Counted from the first letter of the stretch, positions 1-6,058 are shown. The stretch is DNA of 7,602 nucleotides from Holophagae bacterium (GCA_030609785.1 JAUWTC010000109.1:1-7602); one strand, 5' to 3'. Program-made: numbers and translations. The notes: generated by a model from the letters alone, not told the origin.

Positions 1-484
1 CCAGGTGCATCCACCTGGCCTCGTTTTGGCCGGGGCGGCGGCCCAGCAGAACGGTCAGGGGTTCGTCGCCTTGGCGCAGGGTGTCCAGGGTGGTTTCGAT
101 CTCATGGTTGTCGGCAAATTGGTGCATGCGTTCGGCCCGGTTTCGGATGGCCCCTATGGTCTGGGGACCGCGAAGAAGCAAGAGGCACATCACTGCGTGG
201 GTCGGTCCGTCCAGTGCCCATTGTCGTTTGAGGGCGTGACGCCAGCGCTCGCTGCGGGCCCCGCTCACCGGCCAGACGAGAACCTCCTGGTGGAGGCGGT
301 CCAGGGCGGCTCGGACATCGGCCTCGGACAGCTGCATCACCGGTGAACGGCTGGATTTCTGGTTGCACGCCGCCACCAGTGCCTTGAGCGTCAGGGGGTA
401 GGCGTCGGGCGTCGTCAGTTCCTTTTCCAGCAAACACCCCAAGACTCGTATCTCGACGGGGTCCAACTCACGGGGAAGATGCAT
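1..484 (-). CDS. yceH: YceH/DUF480 (UPF0502) family protein, C-terminus cut by window edge
   Basis: The gene reads leftward from an ATG at 484 and is still open at base 1, giving 161 residues. It matches the UPF0502/DUF480 family, which in E. coli is YceH. Family hallmarks seen are RVLGCLLEKELTTPDAYPLT near residues 13-32, the AACNQKSSRSPVM block near 38-50, LLLRGPQTIGAIRNRAERM near 102-120, and EARWMHL at 155-161. The family fold is two tandem winged-helix domains, so DNA or protein binding is plausible, but its cellular role is not established. Family members are about 210-220 residues, so roughly 50 residues, normally a helical tail, lie outside the window. The start is well supported: GGAGG (plus-strand 491-495) sits 6 bases upstream. 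It is the last of three minus-strand genes but is separated from arsC by 203 bases containing a repeat and a possible terminator, so it may have its own promoter. Confidence 0.93.
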   Translation of the reverse strand, partial: MHLPRELDPVEIRVLGCLLEKELTTPDAYPLTLKALVAACNQKSSRSPVMQLSEADVRAALDRLHQEVLVWPVSGARSERWRHALKRQWALDGPTHAVMCLLLLRGPQTIGAIRNRAERMHQFADNHEIETTLDTLRQGDEPLTVLLGRRPGQNEARWMHL

Positions 485-490
485 CTTGAG

Positions 491-495
491 CCTCC
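491..495 (-). promoter_or_regulatory. Shine-Dalgarno of yceH
   Basis: GGAGG on the minus strand, 6 bases before the ATG at 484. It fixes the start of the yceH-like gene. Confidence 0.75.
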
Positions 496-535
496 AAACC
501 GACAGCATCTCATAGCTCCGGACAAGAAACCATTT

Positions 536-577
536 GAACCGCCAAGAGCGCGAAGGACGCGAAGGAAACGCAAAGAA
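536..577 (+). repeat. 9-base-period dispersed repeat, left arm flanking arsC
   Basis: This stretch is built of repeated units resembling CGCGAAGGA and ACGCGAAGGA and ends in GGAAACGCAAAG. It is nearly the reverse complement of 1093-1134: about 42 bases with four mismatches and one 1-base indel. It lies in the spacer upstream of the yceH start and downstream of arsC. Short repeats of this CAAGGACGC type occur widely dispersed in many environmental bacterial genomes; its function here is unknown. Confidence 0.75.
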
Positions 578-619
578 GATTTTGAAAAGTAGACCCTGAG
601 CATCTGGCGATTCAATAAG

Positions 620-637
620 ACCGATGGGTTCATCGGT
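620..637 (-). terminator. possible weak intrinsic terminator downstream of arsC
   Basis: A perfect 7-bp stem (ACCGATG/CATCGGT) with a 4-base loop begins about 50 bases after the arsC stop. On the minus strand it is followed by CTTATTG, a poor U-tract. The stem is clear in the sequence; the terminator role is inference and weak, because the stem is short and the T-run is interrupted. Confidence 0.35.
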
Positions 638-687
638 GGCAGTTCGCCATCCTGGGTAGTCTTACAATTGCCTGAGCTGATAGCCCT

Positions 688-1035
688 TTACAAGATCTTC
701 AGGATGGCCTCGGGCGGGCGCCCGAGGGCGGCACGATCACCATTGATCACGACTGGCCGTTCAATCAGCTTCGGATTTTCGACCATCGCCGTGATCAGCT
801 CAGAGCGGCTGAGAAACTCGTCGTCCAGGCCCAGTTCTTTGTAAATCGCTTCCTTGCGCCGCATCAAGTTCCGAGGCTCCATACCCAGGAGCGTGAGCAC
901 ACGGTCTAGTTCCCCAGCCGAGGGCGGATTCTCGAGATATCGGGCGATGGTCGGTTCGATTCCTTGATTTTCAATCAGGGCCAGGCCCTGTCTGGACTTT
1001 GAGCACCGCGGGTTGTGCCAGATAATGACGGCCAT
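688..1035 (-). CDS. arsC: ArsC-family arsenate reductase (glutaredoxin-linked, YfgD-like)
   Basis: A complete 115-residue protein of the ArsC/Spx thioredoxin-fold superfamily, closest in pattern to E. coli YfgD. The N-terminal HNPRCSKSR places the nucleophilic cysteine at residue 11. The arginines that bind oxyanion in classical ArsC have counterparts: R59/R60 (LMRRKE), R93 (IERPVV) and R106 (LGRPPE). The length is normal for the family. In characterised members the enzyme reduces arsenate to arsenite using glutathione and glutaredoxin in the cytoplasm. The ATG at 1035 is chosen because GGAGG lies 5 bases upstream; a TTG four codons earlier (1047) would overlap that site. No arsR, arsB or acr3 is nearby, so a resistance role is not supported by context and YfgD-type members are often unlinked to ars operons. 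It lies on the same strand as the glycosyltransferase, 123 bases downstream, and is bracketed by inverted repeat copies. Confidence 0.92.
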   Translation of the reverse strand: MAVIIWHNPRCSKSRQGLALIENQGIEPTIARYLENPPSAGELDRVLTLLGMEPRNLMRRKEAIYKELGLDDEFLSRSELITAMVENPKLIERPVVINGDRAALGRPPEAILKIL

Positions 1036-1040
1036 GTATG

Positions 1041-1045
1041 CCTCC
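1041..1045 (-). promoter_or_regulatory. Shine-Dalgarno of arsC
   Basis: GGAGG on the minus strand, 5 bases before the ATG at 1035. It rules out the slightly longer TTG start at 1047. Confidence 0.75.
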
Positions 1046-1092
1046 AACAGGAGATCTTAACGCAGGTTGGTTGGGGCCATGTGCCCTCATAA

Positions 1093-1134
1093 TTCCTTTG
1101 CGTTTCCTTAGCGTCCTTGGCGTCTTTGCGGTTC
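1093..1134 (-). repeat. 9-base-period dispersed repeat, right arm flanking arsC
   Basis: On the minus strand this reads as units such as ACGCCAAGG and ACGCTAAGG, followed by AAACGCAAAGG. It is the inverted partner of 536-577. It sits between the glycosyltransferase stop at 1159 and the arsC start at 1035, so it would lie in any transcript that joins the two genes. Confidence 0.75.
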
Positions 1135-1158
1135 AACTGTGTTCTTGTTCCTCACGGA

Positions 1159-2388
1159 TCACATGGTCGGCTTGAGTGCTTCCAGCCACAACCGTTCGAC
1201 GCGGTCGAAGACGGCGTTCCAGGTGAAGAACTCGAGAGATATTTCATCTGGCGGGGGAGCGGTGATTGATCGCTTGAGGGCTGCCGCCAGGTGTTGGGTG
1301 AAGGCGGGGAGGTCGTCGGTGACCGGGGTGTCCGGGCCTTGCAATCGTGGCCTTGGGACGATCTCGATGACAGTCGGTGGAATCCGGGGGGCGATGGTTT
1401 CGGCAACGCCCGGCAGATCGGTGGCCACCAGGCGGCAGCCGCATGCCAGGGCCTCGACCAGGACCAGCGGGACACCCTCGTAAAAGGATGGCAGTACACA
1501 GACCGTCGACTGGCGCATCAAGGCAGCCAATTCGGCCTGGTTCAGCTGGCCGTGGAGGACGACGGTCGGGGCCATCGCTGACATTCTCCGGTGAAGCGCC
1601 TCCGCCTCGGGGCCGGTGCCGGTCCCGGCGACGTGGAGTTCCAGATCGGGGGAAGCGGTCCGCAACTTCTCGAACGCGTCCAACAGCCAGGGCAGCCCCT
1701 TGGCATGGGCGTACTTACCGATGTAGACCAGTCGAGGGGTTAGCCGACCGGGGCGGCCTCGCCGGTGGAACAGGTCCTGCCGGAAACCCGCTCCCACAAT
1801 GTGGATTCTCTTCTCAGGAATCTCAAGGTCTCGGCGCAACTGATGGGCGTGCTCGGAGTGGAGAACGGCGAAAGCCTCGTTGCGCCGACATCCCTGCCGG
1901 ACGCCCTCCGCCAAGTGGGGGCAGAGTCTCATCTGACGGAGGCCGGTGGCGTGGCAGTGAGAAATGACCGGGGTGTTGGGGCTGAGGTCCTTGACCATCG
2001 AGCCCAGGATCCATAGGTGGTGAACGTGGATCACGTCGGGCGTGAATTCGTCCAGCAGAGGACGGAGTTGGCGGGTCCATGCCTGGCGGTATTCCCTGAG
2101 TTGGTCAGGGCTCATGTCCGACCACCGGGTCGAGCGATAGGGCATGACATCGGACATTCCGGGCACCGGGAACGGCAGCTCAGGCGTTTCGAAGCGAAGC
2201 GTATGGATGCGATCGGTGTCCAGGCCGCCGACCTGGAGAGAGGCATCGTCCGCCGGGACGCCCACCACCACCTGCTGGTCCCATCCAGCCGTCGCTGCGT
2301 GGCGTACCAGGGCGTCGAGAGTGATGCCCGACCCGGTCAAGGAGGGGCGCTGGGACAGGAGGTGCAGAATGCGGGGCATGGGAGACAT
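1159..2388 (-). CDS. GT4-type glycosyltransferase (GT-B fold)
   Basis: A 409-residue retaining GT-B glycosyltransferase of the group 1/GT4 type, probably transferring a sugar from a nucleotide-sugar donor to a glycan or lipid acceptor at the cytoplasmic face of the membrane. Features seen: a glycine-rich N-terminal loop (LTGSGITLDALVRH, about 17-30), DVIHVHHLW (118-126) and VISHCHATGL (141-150) in the acceptor domain. The donor domain starts near LVYIGKYAHAKGL (220-232) and continues with LHVAGTGTGPE (251-261). It carries the E-x7-E motif at E304 and E312 within SFYEGVPLVLVEALACG. There is no transmembrane segment or signal peptide. The start at 2388 is chosen over an in-frame start at 2457 because a GGGAGG lies 7 bases upstream and the family begins near MPRILHLLS. 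The acceptor and sugar cannot be told from sequence, and no polysaccharide cluster is visible in the window. Confidence 0.88.
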   Translation of the reverse strand: MSPMPRILHLLSQRPSLTGSGITLDALVRHAATAGWDQQVVVGVPADDASLQVGGLDTDRIHTLRFETPELPFPVPGMSDVMPYRSTRWSDMSPDQLREYRQAWTRQLRPLLDEFTPDVIHVHHLWILGSMVKDLSPNTPVISHCHATGLRQMRLCPHLAEGVRQGCRRNEAFAVLHSEHAHQLRRDLEIPEKRIHIVGAGFRQDLFHRRGRPGRLTPRLVYIGKYAHAKGLPWLLDAFEKLRTASPDLELHVAGTGTGPEAEALHRRMSAMAPTVVLHGQLNQAELAALMRQSTVCVLPSFYEGVPLVLVEALACGCRLVATDLPGVAETIAPRIPPTVIEIVPRPRLQGPDTPVTDDLPAFTQHLAAALKRSITAPPPDEISLEFFTWNAVFDRVERLWLEALKPTM

Positions 2389-2441
2389 GGTAGCGCCTCC
2401 CGGTCTTCGGCCGGGGCAGAAGGAGGAGAGGCGGGGGGCAA

Positions 2442-2476
2442 AACGTCCAACGTCCAACGCTCAACGCTCAACTTCG
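2442..2476 (+). repeat. 7-base-period tandem array, left copy
   Basis: Five tandem heptamers can be read directly: AACGTCC twice, AACGCTC twice, then the degenerate AACTTCG. Bases 2442-2467 are the reverse complement of 2743-2768 with one mismatch in 26. Arrays of this AACGTCC/AACGTTC type are a known kind of dispersed repeat in environmental bacterial genomes. Confidence 0.85.
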
Positions 2477-2565
2477 AAATACGCGTTTGGGGTCACCGAT
2501 TGTTTGGATGGCGACACTCGGTGCCGGCGGTGTCGAGATTTACGGCCTGAAGGCAGTGCTCCAAG

Positions 2566-2600
2566 GGGGTTCTCGGGGAGCGCGACCCGTCCCGAACCCC
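2566..2600 (+). other. GC-rich stem-loop in the divergent spacer
   Basis: GGGGTTC (2566-2572) pairs with GAACCCC (2594-2600). Inside it CGGG (2574-2577) pairs with CCCG (2586-2589), closing an 8-base loop. This gives about 11 base pairs with an asymmetric internal loop. No T-run follows, so it does not look like a terminator for either strand. It sits roughly midway between the two heptamer arrays; whether it is transcribed is unknown. Confidence 0.45.
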
Positions 2601-2744
2601 GATAGCGATGGTGGACGGCGTCAGATCACAGCTTCACGTACAGTGCCAGGGGCAGGCCCAGCGTCTGATGACAGCGTCAGTCCTCAGCATCGACCGTTAC
2701 TGTTCCCTTCTCGGAGTCTTCAGGCGCGAACTTCAATGTTCGGC

Positions 2745-2772
2745 GTTGAACGTTGGACGTTGGACGTTCAAT
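2745..2772 (-). repeat. 7-base-period tandem array, right inverted copy
   Basis: On the plus strand the units read GTTGAAC, GTTGGAC, GTTGGAC and GTTCAAT, so the array is inverted relative to 2442-2476. It ends about 40 bases before the ATPase start codon. Confidence 0.85.
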
Positions 2773-2801
2773 TCCGCCTCCCAGCCCCCCGGCATTCCAG
2801 C

Positions 2802-2807
2802 TATACT
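2802..2807 (+). promoter_or_regulatory. possible -10 box placing transcription start at the ATPase ATG
   Basis: TATACT matches the -10 consensus at 5 of 6 positions and ends 6 bases before the ATG at 2814. If used, transcription would begin at or next to the ATG, giving a leaderless mRNA. No good -35 box lies at the normal spacing, and no Shine-Dalgarno precedes the ATG, which is consistent with but does not prove this. Confidence 0.3.
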
Positions 2808-2813
2808 TCCCGC

Positions 2814-3551
2814 ATGGTTGACAAAGTGTTCGAACCCGAGTGTTCACGGTGCAATGACACCGGATGGGAACTGATGGAAACCGAGGGTCGGGAATTCGTG
2901 CGGCGGTGCGAATGTGCCGAGGGCCACCGGCGGGAGCGGCTGTTGGAAAAGGCAGGGGTTCCGGGGCGCTACCGACACTGCACCCTGGACGGGTTCCAGA
3001 TCTGGAATCCAGATGACCCGACCCTGGCCCGGGCGTTGCGCGGGATCCAGGAATTCGTCGACCTGTGGCCGGAGGGCGACAAGGGTCTGCTCCTGATGGG
3101 GCCGGTCGGAACCGGCAAGACCCACCTTGCGGTTGCGACCCTCCAGGAGTTGATCACCGGCAAGGGGGTTCAGGCCCGGTTCCAGGACTTCACGTCGCTG
3201 GTCCTTGAGATCCAGATGACCTTCGACACGCCCGGGGCCCAGCGGGAGTTGATGCGGCCCTTGATCAAAGCCGACCTCCTGGTACTCGACGAGTTGGGGG
3301 CGGGCAAGGTAACGCCCTGGGTGATGGATTTGCTCTACTACCTGGTCAATTCGCGCTATGTCGAGGGCCGGAAAACGATCTTCACGACCAACTATTCGGA
3401 CTTCGGCGGCGGTGGGCAAGAGACCTTGACCGACCGGGTCTCGACGAGAATCCGGTCACGCTTGTACGAGATGTGCCGGCGTATCGAATTGAGAGGATCC
3501 GATTACCGCAAGCAGCGCCTGGCCGATCACAGCGAGCGACGGACGCCGTGA
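2814..3551 (+). CDS. DnaC/IstB-like AAA+ ATPase with N-terminal cysteine cluster
   Basis: A 245-residue AAA+ ATPase of the DnaC/DnaI/IstB type. The N-terminus carries two CxxC/CxC pairs (C10, C13, C32, C34), probably a zinc-binding module as in helicase-loader relatives. The ATPase core shows Walker A GPVGTGKT at 96-103, Walker B LLVLDE at 155-160, a sensor-1 region FTTNYS (190-195) and a basic stretch RIRSRL (212-217) where the arginine finger is expected. Family members load replicative helicase onto DNA or assist IS21-type transposition. No transposase, DnaB or DnaD is nearby, so a helicase-loader-like role is inferred only from the domains. ATG 2814 is chosen because the recognisable protein starts there; the frame stays open back to 2487, but that extension is repeat-derived. 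The SpoIID gene follows after 56 bases on the same strand. Confidence 0.85.
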   Translation: MVDKVFEPECSRCNDTGWELMETEGREFVRRCECAEGHRRERLLEKAGVPGRYRHCTLDGFQIWNPDDPTLARALRGIQEFVDLWPEGDKGLLLMGPVGTGKTHLAVATLQELITGKGVQARFQDFTSLVLEIQMTFDTPGAQRELMRPLIKADLLVLDELGAGKVTPWVMDLLYYLVNSRYVEGRKTIFTTNYSDFGGGGQETLTDRVSTRIRSRLYEMCRRIELRGSDYRKQRLADHSERRTP

Positions 3552-3564
3552 CGGACCCTGTTGA

Positions 3565-3647
3565 CTCTCGCGAAGACGCAAAGATCGCAAAGGAAGACAG
3601 GGATTTAATGTTTTTCATCTTTGCGTGCTTGGCGATCTTTGCGAGAG
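3565..3647. repeat. self-complementary 9-base-period repeat pair at the SpoIID gene 5' end
   Basis: The left arm 3565-3592 (beginning CTCTCGCGAAGACGCAAAG) and the right arm 3619-3647 are reverse complements, with four mismatches and one bulged base. They enclose a loop of 26 bases. The units resemble those flanking arsC. In RNA this would form a long imperfect hairpin whose loop contains the only upstream ATG (3608). The arm ends 2 bases before an alternative TTG start at 3650. Confidence 0.8.
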
Positions 3648-5779
3648 AATTGTGCTGCGGGCGCCTTCGACGCAAGGCGGTGTCGAGTTCCCTCTGTGTC
3701 GTCCTGGCTCTCGGGTTTGGTGCGTGTGCGACGACGCCGCGGCCTTCCGTCCCCTTGCCGCAGCCCACGCCGACTCCGGTTGTGACCCCGACGCCGACGC
3801 CCCAACCGACGCCGACCGCCGTTCCGACCATTCCGCCTCCCGCGGCAGTGCCGACCGACGATCTCGAGGAACCGCTTATTCGGGTCCTGCTGCAGCGAAC
3901 CTCGAAGACGATCACCCTGCCCGAGCCGGGGCGGGCGTGGCTGTTGACGATGGGTACCAACGTCAAATGGCTTTGGGGTCCGTTGACCGTCAGCAACGGC
4001 GAGGGCCCGGTGTGGTACCAGGCTGGCGCCTTCAGCAGCGATGAGGCGGCCCTCGAAGCCGGTCGCACCCTCAAACGGGTATTCGGCCATGACCTCGAAG
4101 TCAAGAGTCTCCCCGAACCCGGCGGGCTCAACCGGATTCGGGTGCACTGGCCGTCGGCAGAACCGGTAGACCCGAAAGCCGCTCTGGCCCAGGCTGGTTT
4201 CCCCGGTGCGTTCCCCGTGTCTACTTCGGGCAAGGTTCGCGTGAAGGGAGAGGGAGGGATGATCGTTTCAGACGGCGAAATCCTGCTGGAACCTGCCGGA
4301 GAATACCCTGCAACGGTGGGCCATAGCCGGTACCGTGGTCGGTTCCGCGCGCGACCGTCCGGCGCCGACGAGGTGCTGCTGATCAACGAGCTCAACCTCG
4401 AACGCTACCTCCAGGGGGTTGTGCCGGGAGAAATGGGGCCATCGGTCTTTCCCGAGGTCGAGGCGCTCAAGGCCCAGTCCGTCGCGGCCAGGACTTATGC
4501 CATCGCTCACCTCGGGGATCACGATGACGAGGGGTACGACATTTGCGACACGCCCGCCTGTCAGGTCTATCACGGCGTCGGTGTCGAACATCGGCTGACA
4601 AATCGGGCGATCGAAGAAACCTCCGGTCTGATCGCCGTCTTTGACGGACGGCCGATCGACGCGATGTACACATCAACGTGCGGTGGTCACACCGAGACTT
4701 CGTCCGAGCTCTTCTCCGGGCGGGCACAGCCCTACCTCCAGGCCGTTCCCTGTGCGTGGGACCGTGACTTGCAGCTTGTCGGCGCCGGCGCCGAGGGATC
4801 GTGGCAGACATCGACGGATTTCGGGGCCACGGTCGCTCTGAGGGTACTGGGCTTGAAAGCCGACGCGTCCCCTGAGGCCATTGTCCAAGCGGTTGCCCGG
4901 GAGGCGGGGATTACAGTCGACTCCCGAGCCTTGGCCGGTCTGGAGGCCTTTTCCAGGGGCCTGTTGGAGGCCGGTGGATTGACGCGGTCGGCGGAAATTC
5001 TCAGTCCCGAGACCTCGGCACTGGACGGATTGTTGTTCCTTGCCGACCTCTACAAGGCGCCCCTGGACCCACCGGTCGGCGGATTGGGGTCGTCGTGGCC
5101 GGAGGCCGCGGCTTTGGCAGTGCTGGAACTTTCCGGCGTCGTTGTTCGTGACCGGGGCGAGGCGGTCCCGCGGCCGGGCGGCGTGGGGATCTTCCCCCGT
5201 AGGGCCAAGGCCTCGGAGTCTCTGCCGGCGACCGTGCCTCTGTGGGAACGCTGGCGGGACGGCTACAGGCAACGAGCGGCTCAGACCGTGCGGCCCGGCG
5301 CCGAACTGGAGCGGCTGCGCCGGGGCGATCAGGTTGTCGGCCTGGTCGTCCGACGTTCCGGTGGTTCCGGCGAGGCCGATCGACGCTCCGCCTGGCGGGA
5401 GTGGGTTCGTGAAAAACCGTGGTCGGAATTGGCGCAGCGGCTGGACATCCCGGACCTGGAAAAGCTGGAGATTACGCGTCGTACCGATTTCGGACGGGTC
5501 GTTGGTCTAGCGGCCGTCGGCCGGTCGGGACAGCGCAAGGAGTGGACCGGATTTGACGTACGCAGGGCCCTCGACCTGCCCGAGACGTTGTTCACCGTCC
5601 AGGTTCGGACCCGGGCCGACGGTGTCAAGGTCGCCCGCTTCCTGGGGCGCGGGTGGGGTCACGGCGTCGGGCTCTGTCAGAACGGCGCCTACGGATTGGC
5701 CCGCTCCGGCATGACCTTCGACCGCATCCTGGGTCACTATTACAGCGGGATTGAATTGGAGACGTGGCAGGCGCGATGA
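3608..5779 (+). CDS. SpoIID/LytB-domain peptidoglycan lytic protein, putative lipoprotein
   Basis: About 723 residues. A hydrophobic stretch ends in a lipobox-like FGAC (C40), suggesting a membrane-anchored, exported protein. A Pro/Thr-rich linker follows (about 44-83), then a region resembling a SPOR-type fold (about 134-182, WYQAGAFSSDEAALEAG). The SpoIID domain starts near 241. VVPGEM (271-276) holds the expected catalytic glutamate E275, followed by ALKAQSVAARTYA (286-298), a CX4C pair (C313, C318) before QVYHG, and TSTCGGHTE (355-363). The C-terminus has the domain's closing motif GRGWGHGVGLCQNGAYG from 680. SpoIID proteins cleave peptidoglycan glycan strands as lytic transglycosylases, and the domain is also common in non-sporulators. 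The two domain parts are separated by some 250 residues. The start is uncertain: ATG 3608 lies inside a repeat hairpin, while TTG 3650 would give a more classical basic lipoprotein signal and GTG 3680 is also possible. Confidence 0.87.
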   Translation: MFFIFACLAIFARELCCGRLRRKAVSSSLCVVLALGFGACATTPRPSVPLPQPTPTPVVTPTPTPQPTPTAVPTIPPPAAVPTDDLEEPLIRVLLQRTSKTITLPEPGRAWLLTMGTNVKWLWGPLTVSNGEGPVWYQAGAFSSDEAALEAGRTLKRVFGHDLEVKSLPEPGGLNRIRVHWPSAEPVDPKAALAQAGFPGAFPVSTSGKVRVKGEGGMIVSDGEILLEPAGEYPATVGHSRYRGRFRARPSGADEVLLINELNLERYLQGVVPGEMGPSVFPEVEALKAQSVAARTYAIAHLGDHDDEGYDICDTPACQVYHGVGVEHRLTNRAIEETSGLIAVFDGRPIDAMYTSTCGGHTETSSELFSGRAQPYLQAVPCAWDRDLQLVGAGAEGSWQTSTDFGATVALRVLGLKADASPEAIVQAVAREAGITVDSRALAGLEAFSRGLLEAGGLTRSAEILSPETSALDGLLFLADLYKAPLDPPVGGLGSSWPEAAALAVLELSGVVVRDRGEAVPRPGGVGIFPRRAKASESLPATVPLWERWRDGYRQRAAQTVRPGAELERLRRGDQVVGLVVRRSGGSGEADRRSAWREWVREKPWSELAQRLDIPDLEKLEITRRTDFGRVVGLAAVGRSGQRKEWTGFDVRRALDLPETLFTVQVRTRADGVKVARFLGRGWGHGVGLCQNGAYGLARSGMTFDRILGHYYSGIELETWQAR

Positions 5780-5858
5780 GCGTGGCCGTATTGGCCCTTG
5801 GGAGTCTACGATTTGGCTCGATGGTGGCGGAGTGGCCAATCCGGTCACGCTCATCGCG
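5772..5858. repeat. long imperfect palindrome covering the SpoIID gene stop codon
   Basis: CGCGATGAGCGTGGCC onward (5772-5796) is the reverse complement of 5834-5858 over 25 bases with two mismatches, one of which would be a G-U pair in RNA. The loop is 37 bases. The left arm contains the TGA stop at 5777-5779. There is no T-run after it. It may act as a 3' transcript stabiliser, a bidirectional attenuator or a dispersed palindromic element. Confidence 0.75.
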
Positions 5859-5948
5859 AGATGCGCTTCGCGCGGTTGGGTTGGTTGAAAAACACACGGG
5901 AATAGCCATAAATAGGCACAAAGGGGCGCTGGGACTGCCTGTGGGAGC

Positions 5949-5966
5949 GCGGGCCTCCCGGCCCGC
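5949..5966. other. GC-rich hairpin
   Basis: GCGGGCC and GGCCCGC form a perfect 7-bp stem around a TCCC loop. Hairpins of this GGGAGCGCGGGCC type recur in the intergenic DNA of many GC-rich genomes. The following bases (ATCGTGACG) contain no U-tract, so a simple intrinsic terminator is not supported. Confidence 0.5.
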
Positions 5967-5988
5967 ATCGTGACGATTAGAATTCTAC

Positions 5989-6016
5989 TGACGGCCGACA
6001 GCTGATAGCTGATAAT
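5989..6016 (+). promoter_or_regulatory. candidate sigma70-type promoter for acyl-CoA dehydrogenase
   Basis: CTGACG (5989-5994) resembles a -35 box at 4 of 6 positions and GATAAT (6011-6016) a -10 box at 5 of 6, with a 16-base spacer. Transcription would start near 6023, about 40 bases before the ATG at 6063. The -10 box falls inside the AGCTGAT repeat, so the match could be coincidental. Confidence 0.3.
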
Positions 6017-6024
6017 TGATAGCT
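6000..6024 (+). repeat. AGCTGAT 7-base-period array
   Basis: Units read AGCTGAT, AGCTGAT, AATTGAT, then a partial AGCT. This is a short, widely dispersed type of repeat. A related single unit, GAGCTGATAGC, appears at 673-683. Confidence 0.7.
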
Positions 6025-6053
6025 CTACTACAATGATCGTCCGTCGAGGCGGT

Positions 6054-6058
6054 GGAGG
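6054..6058 (+). promoter_or_regulatory. Shine-Dalgarno of acyl-CoA dehydrogenase
   Basis: GGAGG lies 4 bases before the ATG at 6063. It favours this start over the in-frame ATG at 6033, whose added residues are glycine- and arginine-rich and absent from the family. Confidence 0.7.

Larger units (their letters stand above)
2389..2813. other. 425-base divergent intergenic region
   Basis: This spacer separates the minus-strand glycosyltransferase from the plus-strand ATPase and should hold promoters for both. Open frames cross it, but none resembles a protein and their translations are shaped by the repeats. It contains two inverted 7-base-period arrays (2442-2476 and 2745-2772), a GC-rich stem-loop (2566-2600), a smaller palindrome CGACAC/GTGTCG (2512-2517 with 2530-2535) and a possible -10 box just before the ATPase ATG. 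I see no tRNA or known RNA family in it. Confidence 0.7.

Noticed and set aside
415..633. Small minus-strand open frame across the repeat upstream of yceH
   Set aside because: Its translation is a repeat read-through and it overlaps the start of the yceH-like gene in another frame.
688..1035. Arsenic-resistance operon
   Set aside because: Only an ArsC-family gene is present; no ArsR, ArsB/Acr3 or other ars gene lies in the window.
1377..1967. Long open frames on the strand opposite the glycosyltransferase
   Set aside because: They lie wholly antisense to a well-supported gene, are rich in Arg, Gly and Pro as expected of GC-rich shadow frames, and show no domain.
2442..2772. CRISPR array
   Set aside because: The units are 7 bases in direct tandem with no spacers, and the two arrays are inverted.
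2487..2813. N-terminal extension of the ATPase by 109 residues from an upstream start
   Set aside because: The extension covers the heptamer array and hairpin, has no family resemblance, and the recognisable cysteine module begins just after ATG 2814.
2608..2874. Small plus-strand open frame in the divergent spacer
   Set aside because: Its translation is dictated by the heptamer repeat and it runs into the ATPase gene in another frame; no recognisable protein.
2814..3551. IstB of an IS21-type insertion sequence
   Set aside because: No IstA transposase or terminal inverted repeats typical of IS21 are present, and the N-terminal cysteine cluster and divergent housekeeping context argue for a chromosomal helicase-loader-like gene.
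3382..4395. 337-residue minus-strand open frame opposite the ATPase end and SpoIID gene
   Set aside because: Low-complexity Gly/Val and Ser/Arg composition mirrors the Pro/Thr linker codons of the real gene; no domain is recognisable.
3608..5779. Evidence for endospore formation
   Set aside because: SpoIID/LytB domains are common in non-sporulating bacteria, and no other sporulation gene is visible here.
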